64,000 bases of DNA from an uncultured Oscillospiraceae bacterium (GCA_900548545.1 URKX01000010.1:1-64000); one strand, 5' to 3'; positions 16,314 to 25,903 are shown, counted from the first letter of the stretch. The notes: generated by a model not told the origin, from the sequence alone. Translations and numbers: made by a program.

Positions 16314-16715
16314 TCACGTTTTTGTTTGGAACACATTGCCGCACTTCTGGCAGGTAACTTGGATCTTGCCCCTGCCCCTGGGCGCCCGTAGCCGCTGCTT
16401 ACACTGGGGGCAGCGGAAGTATTTATAGGTTTTCCGTTCCCGGAACCGGGTGTTTTGAAATTTCACCCAGTTTTCAATAGGCGTCCAAAAACGCAAAAAA
16501 GCGAAAAGCTCCCGCTGGCGCGCGGCATGGTTCCGGGAAAACATCCGGAACAACACATAGAGAAACACCGCGTCTGCCAACAAGGTGACCGGCCAGAATA
16601 AAATGCCCAAAAAGGACAACACTAAAGCTATTACCAGCAAAAACAGGCTGAATTTGTCCCCGCCGTAACGGCCGTACATGAATTGCTGGAATTTTTGCAG
16701 CAGCAACCAAAACAC
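16314..16715 (-). CDS. Small membrane protein with C-terminal zinc ribbon
   Basis: A 133-aa protein with two adjacent hydrophobic segments (about 21-41 and 44-60), a basic linker, and a zinc-ribbon ending: CPQC then CQKC spaced ~20 residues apart (about 103-126). This layout is common in uncharacterised clostridial proteins. The start is uncertain: the GTG at 16715 has AAAGGAT almost touching it, while ATG 16682 lacks a ribosome site; a stop lies just upstream, so no longer form is possible. No function is assigned. It faces away from the rubrerythrin gene, with ~225 bp between that hold the rubrerythrin promoter. Confidence 0.75.
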   Translation of the reverse strand: MFWLLLQKFQQFMYGRYGGDKFSLFLLVIALVLSFLGILFWPVTLLADAVFLYVLFRMFSRNHAARQRELFAFLRFWTPIENWVKFQNTRFRERKTYKYFRCPQCKQRLRAPRGRGKIQVTCQKCGNVFQTKT

Positions 16716-16862
16716 ATCCTTTCCAAGTCAACGCCCCCCGGGCGTCAAAAATAGTATACCGTCTGCCGGGATATTTTTCAACCGGCCCGCCCCACCCTTT
16801 ACGATAAATTTACAATTGTCCCCCTCCGCCTTAAAAATCAAGAATCATTTCCAAAAACTTCC

Positions 16863-16891
16863 TTGACTTTTAATTTTTAAGCGGCTATACT
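16863..16891 (+). promoter_or_regulatory. Rubrerythrin promoter
   Basis: -35 TTGACT (16863-16868), 17-bp spacer, -10 TATACT (16886-16891), 49 bp before the ATG. I saw no PerR-box-like palindrome near it. Confidence 0.85.
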
Positions 16892-16940
16892 GTAGCCAGA
16901 AAATTCCCATCACACTTTTCTTTATGAAGGAGGAATCCCC

Positions 16941-17480
16941 ATGCCCGAACTGAAAGGCTCGAAAACCGAGGCAAACCTGATGACCGCTTTTGCCGGAGAA
17001 TCCCAGGCCCGCAACAAGTACACCTATTACGCTTCCAAAGCCAAAAAGGACGGTTATGTGCAGATTGCCAACCTGTTTGAAGAAACCGCCAACAACGAAA
17101 AGGAGCACGCCAAGATCTGGTTCAAGCTGCTCCACGGCGGCATCGGCGACACCATCGACAACCTGAAGGACGCTGCTGCCGGCGAAAACTACGAGTGGAC
17201 CGATATGTACGCCGGTTTTGCCAAAACCGCCCGGGAAGAGGGGTTCGACCACATCGCAGACCTGTTTGAGGGCGTGGCCAAGATCGAAAAAGAGCACGAG
17301 GGGCGCTACCTGAAGCTGGTGCAGAACCTGGAAGAGGGCATTGTGTTCTCCCGGGACGGGGACACCATTTGGCAGTGCGCCAACTGCGGCCACATTGTGG
17401 TGGGCAAGAAAGCCCCCGAAGTGTGTCCTGTCTGCGCCCATCCCCAGGCCTATTTCCAGATCAAAGCTGAAAACTACTGA
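16941..17480 (+). CDS. rbr: Rubrerythrin
   Basis: A cytoplasmic NAD(P)H-linked peroxidase that protects anaerobes from H2O2. The 179-aa protein has a four-helix diiron domain with ligands in [20 protein letters not shown] (ExxH) and [13 protein letters not shown] (ExxH), followed by a C-terminal rubredoxin-like iron site with two CxxC knuckles (CANC, CPVC; about 147-168). Domain order is that of classical Rbr, and length is normal. RBS AAGGAGGAAT before ATG 16941. A strong promoter and terminator make it a single-gene unit. Confidence 0.97.
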   Translation: MPELKGSKTEANLMTAFAGESQARNKYTYYASKAKKDGYVQIANLFEETANNEKEHAKIWFKLLHGGIGDTIDNLKDAAAGENYEWTDMYAGFAKTAREEGFDHIADLFEGVAKIEKEHEGRYLKLVQNLEEGIVFSRDGDTIWQCANCGHIVVGKKAPEVCPVCAHPQAYFQIKAENY

Positions 17481-17527
17481 GAAATATGGGGGCCGGTTTC
17501 CCAAAACCAAAGAAAACCACCCGAAAA

Positions 17528-17551
17528 GGCTGCCGCCACTGTGCGGCAGCC
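17528..17551. terminator. Bidirectional terminator between rbr and ilvN
   Basis: GGCTGCCGC and GCGGCAGCC form a 9-bp stem with a 6-nt loop, followed by six T on the plus strand and four T on the minus strand. It serves the convergent rbr and ilvN genes. Confidence 0.9.
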
Positions 17552-17622
17552 TTTTTTGTGAGATCAAAAGGTACAAGACCCCCCTTTGGGACAGGAGTGC
17601 CCTAGGGGGATTTTCAATCCAG

Positions 17623-18093
17623 TCAGCCCCGTTCCAGGGCGATGACGCCGGTGCGGGCGATCTCCCGGATGCCGCAGGGGCGCAGCAAGTCCAGCAGGGT
17701 TTCGCACTTCTCGTGCTCCCCGGCATACTTCAGGGTCACCGTGGTCTTGGACACGTCCGCAACCTGGGCCTGCATCAGGGCAGCAATCTCGTTGACCTTC
17801 CCCAAGGTGGCGGGATCGCAGGCCACCTTCACCAGCAGCAGCTCCGAAGTCACTGCGTCCGGCCCCAAAGAGCGCACTTTGATCACCGGGATCACCTTGT
17901 TCAGCTGCTTTTCCACCTGCTCTAAAATGTGGTCATCCCCCTGGCCCACAATGGTCATCCGGGACATGGTGGGGTCTTCTGTGGTACCCACCGCCAAGCT
18001 GTCGATGTTATAGCCCCGCCGGGCAAACAGGCTCACCACTTTGGACAGCACACCGGGCTGGTTCTCCACCAGCACAGACAACGTGTATTTCAC
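17623..18093 (-). CDS. ilvN: Acetolactate synthase small (regulatory) subunit
   Basis: Regulatory partner of IlvB that confers valine feedback and full activity. The 156-aa product starts with an ACT domain (YTLSVLVENQPGVLSKVVSL, then RRGYNIDSLAVG) and ends with the IlvN C-terminal domain (ELLLVKVACDP onward). Length matches 155-170-aa small subunits. The start is GTG 18093 behind AAAGGAGG; the frame is open upstream but that part is antisense-like with no homology. It follows ilvB after 13 bp. Confidence 0.96.
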   Translation of the reverse strand: MKYTLSVLVENQPGVLSKVVSLFARRGYNIDSLAVGTTEDPTMSRMTIVGQGDDHILEQVEKQLNKVIPVIKVRSLGPDAVTSELLLVKVACDPATLGKVNEIAALMQAQVADVSKTTVTLKYAGEHEKCETLLDLLRPCGIREIARTGVIALERG

Positions 18094-18106
18094 AGGCTGC
18101 CTCCTT

Positions 18107-19726
18107 TCAAAGGGAAGGGGTTTCCGGGTCCACCCGGCACACCAGCACAGTGGGCCGGGTGGACTGGAGCATCTCTTTTGCCAAGGCTTCCGCCTCCCGG
18201 TTGTTCTTTGCCAGGGCCGCCGGGATGCCATAGGCGTTGCACAGGGCCACAAAATCCGGGTTACCGTCCATATGGGTAGCAATGTGCCGCCGGGAATACC
18301 GGGCGTTCTGATACTCCCGCACCATGCCCAGGCGACGATTGTCAAACACCACCACTTTCAGCGGCGCATGGGAGGCCACCACCGTGGCCAGCTCGCACAA
18401 ACTCATTTGGAAGGCTCCGTCCCCGCACACGGCCAGCACCTGCCGCCGGGGCTTGGCCAGCTTGGCCCCCAGTGCCGCCGGCAGGGCGTATCCCATGGTG
18501 CCCAGACCGCCGCTGGTGAGGAACCGCCCCTCCTTCTGGGTGAAGTTGATGGCCGCCCAGATCTGCCCCTGGCCCGGGTCAGCGGTGAGGATGGCATCCT
18601 CCTCCATCATGGCGGACAGCGCCCGGATAAAGGAACGGGGCTCCACGTAGTCCTCCCGGTCCACGCCCCGGGGGACAAACTCCCGTTTATAGCGGAGGAC
18701 TTGCTCCACCCAATCCTCACAGCCCACGGGCTCCACCCGCTGGGCCAGGGTGGCGAGCACCCCTTTGATATCCCCCACAATGGGGATGTCCACCCGCATA
18801 TTTTTGCCGATCTCCGCCGGGTCGATGTCGATGTGGATGATCTTCGCCTGCTGGGCCACCTGGTTGGGCAGGGCAATGGCACGGTCCCCCACCCGGGCGC
18901 CGCAGAGGAGGATCAGGTCCGCCTCACCAATGGCCCGGTTGGCATAGCTCCTGCCGTAGCGGCCGATCATCCCCAGATACACAGGGCTGTCCATGGGCAT
19001 CACCCCAATGCCCATCATGGTGGACACAATGGGGATACCGCTTTTTCCCGCAAAGGCAGCCATCTCCTCCCGGGCACCAGCCAGCACCACGCCGCCCCCA
19101 CAGCAGATCACCGGCCGTCGGGCCTGCCGGATAGCCTCCAGCGCCCGTTTGATCTGCACGGGATGCCCGGTGGTCCTGGGATTGTACCCAGGGATATCCG
19201 CCCGCTCCGGGTAGTGGAACGAGTCCAACAGGGCCTCCTGCACGTCCTCGGGCACGTCGATGAGCACCGGTCCCGGCCGGCCGGTAGAGGCGATATGAAA
19301 GGCCTCTTTGAACACCCGGGGCAGGTCTTCCACGGATTTCACCAAGTAGCTGTGCTTGGTGAAGGACTCACAGGCGCCGGTGATGTCCGCCTCCTGGAAC
19401 ACGTCCCGGCCCAGCTGTTCCAGGCTCACCTGGCCGGTGATGGCGATGATGGGGATGGAATCCATATACGCCGTGGCGATCCCGGTGATCAAATTGGTGG
19501 CACCGGGGCCGGAGGTAGCCACACACACACCGGGACGCCCCGAGGCCCGGGCGTACCCGCTGGCCATGTGGGCGGCGTTCTGCTCGCTGCGCACCAACAT
19601 ATGGCGGATGGGCGACTCATACAAGGCGTCGTAAAAGGGGCAGATGGCCGCCCCCGGGTAGCCGAACAGGATGTCCACCCCTTCGGCCTCCAAACATTTC
19701 ACCATGATCTCTCCACCGGTCATCAT
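18107..19726 (-). CDS. ilvB: Acetolactate synthase large (catalytic) subunit
   Basis: ThDP-dependent first common enzyme of valine, leucine and isoleucine synthesis. The 539-aa protein shows the N-terminal LFGYPGAAICPFYDAL with the catalytic Glu in VRSEQNAAHMA, the FAD-type middle domain, and the ThDP-binding CGDGAFQMSLCELATV with downstream DNRRLGMVREYQ. It is a little shorter than the usual 550-570 at its C-terminus. ATG 19726 follows AGGAAGTGGG; a second ATG is adjacent. It begins 13 bp after a lipoprotein gene and is followed by ilvN, so it is probably read from the rimI-tsaD promoter. I see no leader peptide or T-box. Confidence 0.96.
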   Translation of the reverse strand: MMTGGEIMVKCLEAEGVDILFGYPGAAICPFYDALYESPIRHMLVRSEQNAAHMASGYARASGRPGVCVATSGPGATNLITGIATAYMDSIPIIAITGQVSLEQLGRDVFQEADITGACESFTKHSYLVKSVEDLPRVFKEAFHIASTGRPGPVLIDVPEDVQEALLDSFHYPERADIPGYNPRTTGHPVQIKRALEAIRQARRPVICCGGGVVLAGAREEMAAFAGKSGIPIVSTMMGIGVMPMDSPVYLGMIGRYGRSYANRAIGEADLILLCGARVGDRAIALPNQVAQQAKIIHIDIDPAEIGKNMRVDIPIVGDIKGVLATLAQRVEPVGCEDWVEQVLRYKREFVPRGVDREDYVEPRSFIRALSAMMEEDAILTADPGQGQIWAAINFTQKEGRFLTSGGLGTMGYALPAALGAKLAKPRRQVLAVCGDGAFQMSLCELATVVASHAPLKVVVFDNRRLGMVREYQNARYSRRHIATHMDGNPDFVALCNAYGIPAALAKNNREAEALAKEMLQSTRPTVLVCRVDPETPSL

Positions 19727-19739
19727 GCTACCCACTTCC

Positions 19740-20267
19740 TTATCCCTGGGACAGCGAAAACACCGCCCCATCGTATGTAAGCCCCAGCTGCCCGCCGGAA
19801 TAGGCGTACCCCTCTTCCCCGGCAGTCAGGGTCATCTGCCCTACATCGCTGCCCACCACACCCTGGGCCGTGCTTTCACCGGGGGTCAGGACATAGCTGC
19901 CCCGTTCCTCCACATAGGTGCCCGTAATGGTGGCAGTGCCGTCGTAAAAGGTGGCAGACAACTCAAAGGTACCCTCCGGATACAGGGCAAAGGTGGGCTC
20001 GTAGCCCGCTTCCGCCCCGGAGCCCCGCTGGGTCAGCACCAAAGCCCCCGGAACCTCCTCTTGGGAACCCTCCTCCACAACCTCTTTCCCGGCGGAGGAC
20101 TCCTCCGCCGCCCGGGGCTCCGGCTGCAAGCCGGGCTGGGAGCTCTCCTCCTGGGCGCTGGCTACAGACACCTGGCTCTCCGCCCCGGAGGGCTCCTCCT
20201 GGCCGCCGCAGGCTGCCAAAGCCCCGCACAGCAGCAGCGCCGCGGCAACGGCAAACAGTCGTTTCAT
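19740..20267 (-). CDS. Predicted lipoprotein of unknown function
   Basis: A 175-aa secreted lipoprotein: MKRLFAVAAALLLCGALAAC is a lipoprotein signal with lipobox LAAC (Cys20). Next is a disordered Glu/Ser-rich linker (about 22-75) and a ~95-residue beta-rich domain with repeats such as GTFELSATFYDGTATITGTY, then VEERGSYVLTP and GQMTLTAG. That pattern resembles small beta-barrel or lipocalin-like clostridial lipoproteins, but I cannot name a family. ATG 20267 has GAGAGGAGG upstream. It sits 14 bp after tsaD and 13 bp before ilvB. Confidence 0.85.
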   Translation of the reverse strand: MKRLFAVAAALLLCGALAACGGQEEPSGAESQVSVASAQEESSQPGLQPEPRAAEESSAGKEVVEEGSQEEVPGALVLTQRGSGAEAGYEPTFALYPEGTFELSATFYDGTATITGTYVEERGSYVLTPGESTAQGVVGSDVGQMTLTAGEEGYAYSGGQLGLTYDGAVFSLSQG

Positions 20268-20281
20268 GGGGAAGCCTCCTC

Positions 20282-21286
20282 TCATTCAATGGACCTCTGG
20301 GCGCAGGCGTTCAGGTCCATCCCCGCGGTATTGCCCGCCAGGAATTCGTAATACCCCTGGGAGGCGATCATAGCGGCGTTGTCCCCGCACAGGGAACGGT
20401 CCGGCAGGTACAGGGAAAGGCCCCGTTCTTTGGCAAGGCGCTCCAGTTCCCGGCGCAGAAGCCGGTTGGCGGAAACACCTCCTGCGGCAGCCAGGGTCTT
20501 GGCGCCGGTCATCTCCACCGCTTTGAAGAAATTCTCCGTCAAACAGGTGACCACCGCTTTCCGGTAAGAGGCGCACAGGTCCGGCACGCTGACCTCCACG
20601 CCCTTTTGCTTGGCGTTGTTCAACAGGTTCAGCACCGCCGTCTTCAACCCGGAAAAGCTGAAGTCCAAGGGCGCACCCTCCACCCGGGGATGGGGCAGCT
20701 TGTAGGCATCCGGGTTGCCTTCCTCGGCGATCTTGTCCATCTCCACCCCGCCGGGATAGGGGATGCCCATGGCCCGGGCAGCCTTGTCGAAGGCCTCTCC
20801 CGCGGCGTCGTCCCGGGTGCGGCCCAGAATCTTCAGCCGGGTGTAGTCCTCCACCTGAACAATGTGGGAATGGCCCCCCGACACCACCAGGCACAAAAAC
20901 GGCGGCTCCAAATCGGGATTGGACAGGTAGTTGGAGGCGATGTGCCCCCGCAGATGGTGCACGGGGATCAGGGGCAGCCCGGTGGAAAGGGACAGCCCTT
21001 TGGCAAAGTTCACCCCCACCAAAAGGGCCCCGATCAGCCCTGGGGCGTAGGTGACGGCAATGCCATCGATTTGGGAGAGGGTCTTGCCCCCCTGCTCCAG
21101 GGCCTCTTTCACCACGCCCACAATGGCCTCACTGTGGCGGCGGGAGGCGATCTCCGGCACCACACCGCCGTAGATCTTGTGCTCCTCCACCTGGGAGGCC
21201 ACCACGGAGGAAAGGATGGCCCTGCCGTCCTCCACCAGGGAGGCGGCGGTTTCGTCGCAAGAGCTTTCAATGCCTAACAGGATCAT
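20282..21286 (-). CDS. tsaD: tRNA N6-adenosine threonylcarbamoyltransferase
   Basis: Transfers threonylcarbamoyl to A37 of ANN-decoding tRNAs, working with TsaB and TsaE. The 334-aa protein opens GIESSCDETAASLV (ASKHA fold), has the metal-binding HHLRGH segment (His111 and His115) and the SGGHSHIV loop, all standard. ATG 21286 follows AAAGGAGTGAT and starts 4 bp after rimI. The rimI-tsaD pairing is the usual order, though tsaB and tsaE are not here. Confidence 0.97.
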   Translation of the reverse strand: MILLGIESSCDETAASLVEDGRAILSSVVASQVEEHKIYGGVVPEIASRRHSEAIVGVVKEALEQGGKTLSQIDGIAVTYAPGLIGALLVGVNFAKGLSLSTGLPLIPVHHLRGHIASNYLSNPDLEPPFLCLVVSGGHSHIVQVEDYTRLKILGRTRDDAAGEAFDKAARAMGIPYPGGVEMDKIAEEGNPDAYKLPHPRVEGAPLDFSFSGLKTAVLNLLNNAKQKGVEVSVPDLCASYRKAVVTCLTENFFKAVEMTGAKTLAAAGGVSANRLLRRELERLAKERGLSLYLPDRSLCGDNAAMIASQGYYEFLAGNTAGMDLNACAQRSIE

Positions 21287-21290
21287 AGTA

Positions 21291-21734
21291 TCACTCCTTT
21301 GGAAAGCGCCGGGTCAGGATCAAGGCATCCTCGGTGGGGTCGGTGTAGAAGTTCCGCCGCCGTCCCTCTTCCGCAAACCCCAGCTTGGTATACAGCCCCA
21401 CCGCTGCCCGGTTGGAAGGCCGCACCTCCAGGGAGATGAACTCCGCCCCCTGGCGCTTGGCCTCCTGGATCAGGGCCTCCACAATGGCAGTGCCCACGCC
21501 CTTTTTCCGGTGGTGGCCGAACACGGCGATGTTGTCCACATAGCACTCCTTGTGGGAGCAGTGCATCCCTCCGTACCCCAGCACCTTTTCCTCATCCACC
21601 GCAGTGACGAAGTAGGCGTTGGGGTTGTGCACCTCGTCCTCGATGGCCTTCTGGCTCCAAGGGTGGGGGAAGCAGAGCTTTTCCAGTTCCGCCAGGATCT
21701 CGCTGTGTTCTTTCTTCATTCTAACGATTTCCAT
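21291..21734 (-). CDS. rimI: Ribosomal-protein-alanine N-acetyltransferase (RimI-type GNAT)
   Basis: A 147-aa GNAT acetyltransferase. Residues about 66-85 (VDNIAVFGHHRKKGVGTAIV) are strand beta4 and the acetyl-CoA pyrophosphate loop, and EVRPSNRAAVGLYTKLGF is the RimI-type C-terminal motif. Likely acetylates the N-terminal Ala of ribosomal protein S18; other N-termini are possible. Start ATG 21734 behind GAAAGGAAAC. First gene of the unit rimI-tsaD-lipoprotein-ilvB-ilvN. Confidence 0.93.
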   Translation of the reverse strand: MEIVRMKKEHSEILAELEKLCFPHPWSQKAIEDEVHNPNAYFVTAVDEEKVLGYGGMHCSHKECYVDNIAVFGHHRKKGVGTAIVEALIQEAKRQGAEFISLEVRPSNRAAVGLYTKLGFAEEGRRRNFYTDPTEDALILTRRFPKE

Positions 21735-21786
21735 AGGTATTTTCTCGTTTCCTTTCTACTGGTACAGCCATAAAACAAACATACTT

Positions 21787-21815
21787 ATTATAAACTGGGT
21801 TGGTGGAAAACTCAA
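21787..21815 (-). promoter_or_regulatory. Promoter of the rimI-tsaD unit
   Basis: Minus strand: -35 TTGAGT (21810-21815), 17-bp spacer, -10 TATAAT (21787-21792), 53 bp before rimI. Confidence 0.8.
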
Positions 21816-21892
21816 GCAAAGAGCCGAATTTTCTGAGCCCCAGAGCAGGCCCGGCCCCGAAACCCCCGGCATCCCCTGGGGGAGCCCCGCAA

Positions 21893-21945
21893 AAAAAGCG
21901 CCCGCCTCCGCCGGGAACTCCCCGGTGGGGCAGACGCTTTTCCTT
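21893..21945 (-). terminator. Terminator after the phosphatase gene
   Basis: Minus strand: long imperfect hairpin whose outer arms are AAGCGTCTGCC and GGCGGGCGCTT, enclosing an inner CCGGGGA stem, then seven T. It ends the dus-polA-rlmA-ywlE run. Confidence 0.75.
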
Positions 21946-21958
21946 TTACTGCGGCTCC

Positions 21959-22450
21959 TCAAGGACGGGGCCGCTCCCCTCCTTGGAACTGCACCGGCTG
22001 GACGGCGTGGTCAAACACCAGCAACCGGGTGACAAAATCGTTGTAAAACAGCTCCAGCTGCTGGCAGAGCTTGTCCCGGCACTCCCGGTAGACCGGCAGG
22101 TCCTGGCCATAGGGGTCGGCAATGTACTTGGGTATGTAGATCTTTGTCTGGGGCACCCCCGCCTGGGCCAAAATGTACCCGTGGGTCTTGGACATGGGGA
22201 AGTACAGGTCCCACACCGGCAGCTCCTCCCCGGTGATCCGCCGGGCGGTGTGCTCGGAGATATCCACGCCGATCTCCTTGCAGGCGATCACCGCGTTTTC
22301 GGAAACCGGGTCGCCCTCCACGGCGGAGAACCCCGCGCTTTGACAGAGGACCTTTTCCGCCATCCCCCGTTCCACCATCATCTTGCGGAAGATCCCTTCC
22401 GCCATAGGGCTGCGGCAGGTGTTCCCTGTGCAGACAAACAAGATTTTCAT
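21959..22450 (-). CDS. ywlE: Low-molecular-weight phosphatase, probable protein-arginine phosphatase
   Basis: A 163-aa LMW-PTP fold enzyme. The P-loop CTGNTCRS (Cys7 to Ser14) holds the nucleophile Cys7 and Arg13; the general acid lies in IADPYGQ (about 109-115). Thr at position 11 replaces the Ile/Leu of tyrosine phosphatases and is the feature known to give B. subtilis YwlE its phosphoarginine preference. The final ~12 residues (QGGERPRP) extend beyond the fold. ATG 22450 has AAAGGAAGGAA upstream. No mcsB kinase gene is in the window. Confidence 0.92.
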   Translation of the reverse strand: MKILFVCTGNTCRSPMAEGIFRKMMVERGMAEKVLCQSAGFSAVEGDPVSENAVIACKEIGVDISEHTARRITGEELPVWDLYFPMSKTHGYILAQAGVPQTKIYIPKYIADPYGQDLPVYRECRDKLCQQLELFYNDFVTRLLVFDHAVQPVQFQGGERPRP

Positions 22451-22494
22451 ACGTTCCTTCCTTTCTATACGTCCAGCCGGTCACTCCCCGGCAC

Positions 22495-23331
22495 TTAATT
22501 CCTCTGGTAAACTAAGAAGTCAAAGGCGATCTCTGTGGAAAACCCCGGCGACTCCTCCAGGCGCCTGGCGCCTTCCACACCGGTCTTCCAATAATAGGGG
22601 GTCATTGCAAACAGGTCCTTAGCCGCCTCCCCTCCAGACAGCCGGATCTCCCCCCGCACCGTGGTGCGCTCTACAAACCGGAACCCCGGGTACTCCGTTT
22701 CCCGATGGGGGTTCTCGTAGGGCTGCTCGTAGAGGATCTCCTTGAGCCCATACAGATGGCGTTCCCCTGGCACGGCATAGAGGAAATACCCTCCCGGCGC
22801 CAGCACCCGGGCAAACTCTTCCACCGCCAAGGGGGAGAACACGTCGGTAAGCAGCTGGACGCTCTCCCCCGGCAGGGGGATGGCAAAGGAGCTGGCCACC
22901 CCAAACTGGATGGCCTTGTACTTCCCTGCGGCGGCCTTCACCGCCAGCTTGGAGATGTCAAACCCGCACAGGGCCGCCTGGGGCAGCGCCTGGTGCAAGC
23001 CCTGGGTGTAGTAGCCCTCCCCGCAGCCGGCGTCACACAGAGCCAAACCCTCCCCAGCGGGGGAACCCAGCTGCTTGGCGCATTCCCCGGCCAGCCGGCA
23101 CAACTCCTCCCGGAAGGGCTCATAATAGCCCGCCTCTAAAAACCGGCGGCGGCTCTCCACCATTTCCCGGCTGTCCCCAGGCAGTTTGGAATGCATTTTG
23201 TTCACCGGCAGCAGGTGCACATACCCCTGCCGGGCGATGTCGAAGCTGTGCCCCCGGGAGCACACCGCCCGGTGTTCCTCCCGGGCAAGGGCGCCGCCGC
23301 ACAAGGGACAGCAAAACAGCAGTTCTTCCAC
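22495..23331 (-). CDS. rlmA: 23S rRNA (guanine-N1)-methyltransferase (RlmA/RrmA family)
   Basis: SAM-dependent methylase of G745/G748 in 23S rRNA helix 35. The 278-aa protein begins with a zinc finger (Cys8, Cys11, Cys24, His28). Then come the RQGYVHLLPVNK segment typical of RlmA, the SAM motif ALCDAGCGEGYYT (about 98-110) and the DVFSPLAVEEFARVL catalytic region. Start GTG 23331 is preceded by AAAGGGGTGA, which overlaps the polA stop. Whether it acts on G745 or G748 (tylosin resistance type) cannot be told. Confidence 0.93.
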   Translation of the reverse strand: MEELLFCCPLCGGALAREEHRAVCSRGHSFDIARQGYVHLLPVNKMHSKLPGDSREMVESRRRFLEAGYYEPFREELCRLAGECAKQLGSPAGEGLALCDAGCGEGYYTQGLHQALPQAALCGFDISKLAVKAAAGKYKAIQFGVASSFAIPLPGESVQLLTDVFSPLAVEEFARVLAPGGYFLYAVPGERHLYGLKEILYEQPYENPHRETEYPGFRFVERTTVRGEIRLSGGEAAKDLFAMTPYYWKTGVEGARRLEESPGFSTEIAFDFLVYQRN

Positions 23332-23335
23332 CCCG

Positions 23336-25899
23336 TCACCCCTTTGCGTCGTACCAAGTGCGGCCGGAAGCCGCCTCGGCCACCATGGGCACCGAAAGGC
23401 TCACTGCCCCTTCCATCTCCTCCTGGAGGATACGGGCCACTTGGTCCCGCTCTTCCGGGGGGCACTCCACGATCAGTTCGTCGTGGACCTGGAGGATCAG
23501 CTTCCCTTGCAGGCCCTCCCGCTCCAGGCGGGAGCTGACCCGGATCATGGCGATCTTGATGATGTCCGCCGCCGTGCCCTGGATGGGCATATTCCGGGCC
23601 ACCCGCTCCCCAAAGGCGCGCATATTGAAGTTGCCGCTTTTCAGCTCCGGCAGGTAGCGGCGCCGGCCGAAGAGGGTTTCCACGTAGCCCTGCTCCTTGG
23701 CCTCTTCCACCACCCGTTTCATATAGGCGTCCACGCCGGAATAATTGCGCAGGTACTCTTTGATATAGTCGTCGGCCTCCTTGCGGGTGACGCCGATATC
23801 CTTACTGAGGGAGAACGCCCCGATGCCGTACACAATGCCGAAGTTCACCGCCTTGGCCTTGGAGCGCATCTGGCTGGTGACCATCTCTGTGGGCATCCCG
23901 AACACACGGGCCGCCGTGGAGGTGTGGATGTCCCTGCCCTCTAAAAAGTCCTCCCGCATGGCGGCGTCATCCGCCACGTGGGCCAGCACCCGCAGTTCGA
24001 TCTGGGAATAGTCGGCGTCCACCAGCAGGCCGTTTTCCGCGGCGAAAAACTTCCGCAGCTCCCGGCCAATGGGGGTGCGCACCGGGATGTTCTGCAGGTT
24101 GGGCTCGGCGCTGGAGATCCGCCCAGTGCGGGTTTCCGTCTGGTTGAAGGTGGAGTGCACCCGGCCGTCGGGGCCGATGACTTTCAGCAGCCCGTCACAG
24201 TAGGTGGACTTCAGCTTGGCCACGGTCCGGTACCGCAGCACCATGTCCACCACCGGGTGGAGGGCGCGCAGCTCTTCCAGCACGTCAGCGTTGGTGGACC
24301 AGCCGCTTTTGGTCTTCTTGCCATGGGGCAGCCCCAACTTGCCGAACAGGGCCTCCCCCAGCTGCTTGGGGGAGTTGATGTTAAACTCGTACCCCACCTC
24401 TCCGATAATGGCCTCTTGAAGCTCCTTTGCCTGGGCTTCCAGCTCTTGGCCGTAGGACCGGATGCTGTCCTTGTCCACGTAAAAGCCGATGTGCTCCATC
24501 TGGGCCAGCACAAAGCTTAAGGGGATCTCAATGGTGCGCAGCAGCTCCTCCTGGCCGTTTTCCGCCACCGCTTTGGACAGCGCCTGGGAAAGCCCCGGCA
24601 TGGCGGCAGCCAGGTTCAGCTCCGGCTCCTCAAAGTCCGGCAGGGAAACGCCGTACTCGGCGGCCAGGCGCTCCACATCGTACCCAGAAGCGGAGGGGTT
24701 TAACAGATACCCCGCCAGGGCTGTGTCCATCTCCACCGCCTCCATCTTGCACCCCAGGGAAAGGGCCAGCCGGTGGAGGGGCTTGGTGTCGTGGGTGTGT
24801 TTGTGGATGCGGCCGTTTTTAAAAAAGGCCCGCAAAAACGCCGGGTCCGGTTTGGCCCGGTGCAGCTCCCCCTTGTGGGAGAAGATCAGGCTGGAAAGCT
24901 CCCCCTCCTGCCACTGGGCATAAAAGTACGCCTCCCCGGCATCCTCCAGCTGGGGCAGCAGCGGGGCGCCGTCCTCGTACTCCTTCACGCCGGGCTTCTC
25001 CGCGGCGGGGGCGTCCTCCTGGGGCTGGGCGTTCAGGGAGAGCCCAAACTTGTCCAGCAGGGAAAATAGTTCCAACTTTACCATCAGGGCGGAGGCCGCC
25101 TGGGGGTCGCCAGGCTGCTTCACATAGTGGGAAAGCTCCGTGTCAATGGGGGCGTCCCGGCGGATGGTGCCCAGGTCGTAGCTTAAAAAGGCGTTGTCCC
25201 GTGACTTTTCCAGCTTGGCTTTCATGGCGGGCTTGATGTCCAGCTCCTCCAAGTGGTCGTAGACATACTGGACGCTGCCAAACTTCTGGATCAGCTCCCC
25301 AGCGCCCTTGGGGCCGATGCCCGCCACTCCGGGGATACAGTCGGAAGAGTCCCCCTGGATGGCCTTCAGGTCGATCATCTGGCGGGGGGTCACCCCGTAG
25401 TCCTCCTGGATCTTTGCCACGTCGTACAAGGTCACCTGGGGCTGGCCGAACTTGGTGGTGGCCAGCCGCACCGTGGTGGTGCCGCTGACCAGCTGCAGGC
25501 TGTCCCGGTCACCGGTGGCGATCAGGCACTGGCCGCCCTCTTTCTCACACTGGGCCGAAAGGGTGCCCAAAATGTCGTCGGCCTCCCAGCCCTCGCAGGA
25601 AACGATGCGGTAACCCAGGTCTGTCAAAAGCTCCTGGAGCACCGGCAGCTGCTGGGCCAGCTCCTGGGGCATCCCCTTCCGGTTGGACTTGTACCCGGCG
25701 TAGGCCTTGTGCCGGAAGGTGGGGGCTTTCCGGTCAAAGGCAATGGCCACCCCATCGGGGGTGGTTTCGTCCAGCAGTTTTTTCAGCATGGTGAGAAACC
25801 CGTAAATGCCGTTGGTGTAGTCCCCTGCCTTGGTGGTGAGCAGCTTGATGCCGTAAAACGCCCGGTTCAATATGCTGTTGCCATCTAACACTAAAAGCT

Positions 25900-25903
<4 letters not shown>
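23336..25903 (-). CDS. polA: DNA polymerase I
   Basis: Gap-filling and primer-removal polymerase, 855 aa. The N-terminal 5'-3' exonuclease starts LVLDGNSILNRAFYG and contains EADDILGT and GDRDSLQL. The central 3'-5' exonuclease-like domain has lost the DxE pair of the first exonuclease motif (FYAQWQEG instead), so proofreading is probably absent, as in Bacillus Pol I. The polymerase domain has VDADYSQIELRVLAHVADD (metal Asp), the O-helix region AKAVNFGIVYG and QVHDELIVE. ATG 25903 follows GGAAAGGAG; an upstream in-frame extension overlaps dus and is not coding. Starts inside the dus stop (ATGA overlap). Confidence 0.97.

Noticed and set aside
16863..16940. PerR operator at the rubrerythrin promoter
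   Set aside because: The region is AT-rich but lacks a TTATAAT-N-ATTATAA-like palindrome.
19727..19739. T-box or leader-peptide attenuator before ilvB
   Set aside because: Only 13 bp separate ilvB from the preceding gene, so no attenuator can be present there.
18041..19780. Long plus-strand open frame across ilvB and ilvN
   Set aside because: Antisense shadow of two certain genes; composition is low-complexity His/Gly/Pro and no motif is visible.
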